From: Kiritimatiellia bacterium
Lineage (GTDB): Bacteria > Verrucomicrobiota > Kiritimatiellia > RFP12 > UBA1067
NCBI GenBank assembly: GCA_017999015.1
Contig: JAGOBZ010000104.1
Coordinates: 1-9,291, forward strand
Reading direction: 5' to 3'
Length of the DNA: 9,291 bases
How positions within the stretch are numbered: the first letter of the stretch is position 1; every line of letters starts with the position of its first letter. A model generated the notes under the pieces. That model was given only the letters and a program-made list of their open reading frames with translations. It ran no database searches and was not told the origin of the DNA. Made by a program: the position numbers and the translations under genes. This document shows positions 6,639-9,291 of this stretch, piece by piece.

Positions 6639-9291
6639 CGGCAATGGGCGACCACCCGAAGCACGGTGTCCAGCACGTCGTCCAGCCGTTCGCACACGTC
6701 TTCAGCCAGCACGCGCACCACCCTGAATCCGTACTCCTGCATGCGCAGGTCTTTGGCCCGGTCCCGCCGGTAGGCCTCGCAGTCGCCCAGGTGCTGCGCA
6801 CCGTCCAGCTCGATGACCAGACGCAGGCATGCCGCGCAGAGATCCACCTCCATCTCGTCGCCCCCCTGCCACGGGATCGGCAGACGCGCGTTGAGCGCGA
6901 ACAGACCGCAGGTCGCCTCCAGTGTCTCCAGCCGCCTGAAAAGAAAAGCCTCCGTCGCGCTGCGCGCCCGCGCGGCGCCGCGCGCATCGTCGGGAATCGC
7001 CCGCCAGGCGGCATGCACGAACAGATCGGCCAGCGGCGCGTCCACGCCATCGCGGCACAGACGCCGCACACTGGCCGCATAGGTCTCCTGCCACGTCGGT
7101 TCCACCGGCACCGCGACCTCCGTCGGCCAGCCGGGCGTCGCGCTGAGCGGCAGCACGAGCCGGTAGCCGATCGCCTCATACCCGCGGCAGCGGCGGTCGA
7201 ACATCCGCGCCAGCATCGGCACCTGGAGATCCGCGTAATCGATCACCCGCACCTCATGCTTGCCGTCGTGACGGCGGTGAAGCCGTCCGGCATACTGGGC
7301 GATCCGGCCGCGCCATGAAATCGGCATGGCCAGCAGCAGCGTGTCGAGGCGCGCGTCATCGAATCCCTCGCCCAGATACGAACCGGTGGCGAGCAGCACG
7401 CGCGCCTCGGCATCCGGAATGGCGGCGAGCCGCTCTTGCAGCGCCGCCACCTGCCGCCGCCCGAGCCCGCCGCAGAGCACCACCACATGCCGTACCCGCT
7501 CTTTCAGCGCCGCGGCGAAAAACGCGAGATGCTCGCGGCGCTCGGTCAGCACCACCGGCGACCGCCCCTCCGCCACCGCCCGCGCCACATCCTCCAGAAT
7601 CAGGCGGTTTCGCCCCGCGTCCGCGCAGAGTTCGTCGCATACCGCGTGGAAGGCTGGCGCGTCGCTCTGCTCCATCAGGCCGACCGAAGCGAGGAACCCC
7701 GTGGGCCGCACCTGAACGATATGCTCAAAGGGTTCCACACGCGACAACTGGCGAGTGTGAACCCGGTGCCTGACCGGTCCGCACTGCATGAAAATGATGG
7801 GCTGGTGGCCATCCTTGCGGACGGGTGTCGCGGAGAGCCCGACCACATAACGCGCTTGCGCCTTACTGACCACACGCTCGAACGTGGGTGCCGAGACCGC
7901 GTGGCATTCATCGACAATCACCTGTCCGTAGGTGGCGATGCGGTCATCCACGGCGTCTTTCCGCCCGACACTCTGCATCAGCGCGACATCCAGACGGCCG
8001 GTCCACGTCCGGTGTCCGCCGCCGATCCTGCCGATCTCCTTTTCGGGTAGGTCCAGAAACAGGGCGAGACGGGCCGTCCATTGCGCCTGAAGGTGCTGCC
8101 GGTTCACCAGCACCAGCGTGTTCACGCGTCGCTGCGCGATCAGCCACGCCGCCAGGACGGTTTTCCCGAACGCCGTGCCGGCGGACAACACCCCGGTGTC
8201 GTGCGCCAGCAGAGCTTTGCCCGCCGGCACTTGCTCCGGCCGCAGTTCGCCGTGAAAAGAGACCTCCAGCGGGCACCCCGGTTCCCGCCGGTCAGCCACA
8301 TTCAGCCGGACACCCTGCGCGGCGCTCCACGCGCGCAGCGCATCGAAACACCCGCGCGGCAACGCCAGCGTTCCGGGCGTTTCTTCCGCGCAAGAAATGA
8401 CGCGCGGTTTGCCGTATGTCGAGAGCCGCATTCTTTGTGCCCGATAAAACTCGGGGTTCTGAAAGGCGGCCAGTTTGCGGATGCTGCTCAGCACGCTCGC
8501 GGCCAAATCGCGTCTGTCGAGATACAGCCGATCACTGAACACCGCGCGGATCTCGGCCGGCATGGGTGCCGGGCCGTTCGCGTGTTCCGGCTGCGGCGCC
8601 GCATTCAGCTCCCACAACCGTTCCGCCTCATCCTCGTCTTGGCTCACCGGCAGCGCGGCCACGATGCGCTGACGTTGGCGGGCGATCGCCACGCGGGCCT
8701 CGATCTCGGCACGACTGAACCGCTTCACACGGCTGAGGACCGCCCACTGATCCGCGTACGGCTCGCCCTCGCCGTCAACAAACAGGCTGTTGCCCCCGGC
8801 TCGCGCCTGCTTTTGCAGCGGCAGCGCGATCAAATTCCCGAAGCCGCCCTTGGGCATCGTATCCTGATTCGGGAAGAGACGGTCATACGAATCAAGCCCC
8901 GCCTCCGGCCGGCGGTCCAACGTTTCCGTGATCAGCCAAGACGCGAAGTCGCGCGCCAGACGGGCCGGCACCGGCTCGGCGAAAAACCACCAGGCATGCG
9001 CGCCGTTTCCGGAGCGCGAGCGCTCCACCAGACACGGCAAGCCGAGGGCCGCGCAGGTCTCGACCAGCGCGCGGACATCGTCGCGCCAGGCGGCCTTGTC
9101 AAAATCCGCCGCCACCCACCAGCAGTGCTCGTCCGTCAGCAGCGGATACAGGCCCATGACGAACGGCCGCCCCCGCCCATCGAGCCCAGAGAGATGCGCG
9201 CGCACCACATCGTCGGTTACCGGCAGGAACCGGCGGTTCCCGCACTGAGCGCAACGGACCCTGGGCTTTTCACACAGTCCGCGCACCCATT
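6551..9291 (-). CDS. TOTE-type primase-SF2 helicase-DUF559 nuclease, N-terminus beyond window
   Basis: The frame is open through the right edge. GTG 9286 is probably an internal valine: the partial codons before it fit the family phrase (N)EWVRG. Counting that valine as residue 1, C5, C12 and C15 look like part of a zinc cluster. Residues of about 40-160 form an archaeo-eukaryotic primase domain: D61-F-D63, SRSGNGAH at 90-97, and DRLFPNQDTMPKGG at 135-148. An SF2 helicase follows: Walker A SAGTAFGKT 368-376, DECH 459-462, SAT 485-487, motif V TGSYLGEGFD 634-643 and motif VI QYAGRLHRR 664-672. The C-terminal DUF559/Vsr-like nuclease has E813-V-D815, E826-L-D828-G-A-Q-H832 and D842-R843. This is the composition I associate with TOTE conflict systems, thought to act against invading nucleic acid. 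All key motifs appear intact. The last 30 or so residues are antisense to the methyltransferase gene and look unconserved. Confidence 0.93.
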   Translation of the reverse strand, partial: WVRGLCEKPRVRCAQCGNRRFLPVTDDVVRAHLSGLDGRGRPFVMGLYPLLTDEHCWWVAADFDKAAWRDDVRALVETCAALGLPCLVERSRSGNGAHAWWFFAEPVPARLARDFASWLITETLDRRPEAGLDSYDRLFPNQDTMPKGGFGNLIALPLQKQARAGGNSLFVDGEGEPYADQWAVLSRVKRFSRAEIEARVAIARQRQRIVAALPVSQDEDEAERLWELNAAPQPEHANGPAPMPAEIRAVFSDRLYLDRRDLAASVLSSIRKLAAFQNPEFYRAQRMRLSTYGKPRVISCAEETPGTLALPRGCFDALRAWSAAQGVRLNVADRREPGCPLEVSFHGELRPEQVPAGKALLAHDTGVLSAGTAFGKTVLAAWLIAQRRVNTLVLVNRQHLQAQWTARLALFLDLPEKEIGRIGGGHRTWTGRLDVALMQSVGRKDAVDDRIATYGQVIVDECHAVSAPTFERVVSKAQARYVVGLSATPVRKDGHQPIIFMQCGPVRHRVHTRQLSRVEPFEHIVQVRPTGFLASVGLMEQSDAPAFHAVCDELCADAGRNRLILEDVARAVAEGRSPVVLTERREHLAFFAAALKERVRHVVVLCGGLGRRQVAALQERLAAIPDAEARVLLATGSYLGEGFDDARLDTLLLAMPISWRGRIAQYAGRLHRRHDGKHEVRVIDYADLQVPMLARMFDRRCRGYEAIGYRLVLPLSATPGWPTEVAVPVEPTWQETYAASVRRLCRDGVDAPLADLFVHAAWRAIPDDARGAARARSATEAFLFRRLETLEATCGLFALNARLPIPWQGGDEMEVDLCAACLRLVIELDGAQHLGDCEAYRRDRAKDLRMQEYGFRVVRVLAEDVCERLDDVLDTVLRVVAHCRQQSEAANMKASMFASGLSGGMSQPVDGM

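Overview
This GC-rich bacterial window holds six protein-coding genes, two of them cut by the window edges. There is no rRNA, tRNA, CRISPR array or insertion sequence that I can recognise. No gene fixes the taxonomy. A secreted RHS/YD-repeat giant, an AraC regulator beside a corrinoid protein and UroD-family methyltransferase pair, and the overall composition fit an anaerobic member of the PVC group (Kiritimatiellota, Lentisphaerota or Verrucomicrobiota). That is inference only.

Left part (1-3800, minus strand): a short regulator gene (3270-3710) joins an XRE-type helix-turn-helix to a cysteine-rich 'two-CW' module. Twenty-seven bases downstream starts a very large secreted RHS/YD-repeat protein (1-3242). 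Its reading frame is open for 1080 codons and leaves the window without a stop. The two genes look like one operon. A near-consensus sigma-70 promoter (TTGACA, 17 bp, TACTGT) sits in front, and an imperfect palindrome overlaps its -10 box, suggesting autoregulation.

Middle part (3877-6638): an AraC-family regulator (minus strand) is divergent from a two-gene operon (plus strand). That operon encodes a methyltransferase-cognate corrinoid protein (cobalt-ligand motif DxHxxG) and a UroD/MtaA-type methyltransferase (HxC...C zinc site). This looks like a locally controlled methyl-transfer module. No corrinoid reactivase and no second methyltransferase are in view, so the substrate and the final methyl acceptor are unknown.

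Right part (6551-9291, minus strand): a single long polypeptide carries a cysteine cluster, an archaeo-eukaryotic-type primase (AEP) domain, an SF2 helicase and a C-terminal DUF559/Vsr-like nuclease. This is the architecture I associate with TOTE conflict (defence-like) systems. Its 5' end lies outside the window, and its 3' end overlaps the 3' end of the methyltransferase gene by 88 bp in convergent orientation. Together with the RHS operon, it means accessory genes (conflict and surface functions) flank a metabolic module.

All gaps between genes are under 170 bp: 3243-3269, 3711-3876, 4885-5007 and 5644-5651.
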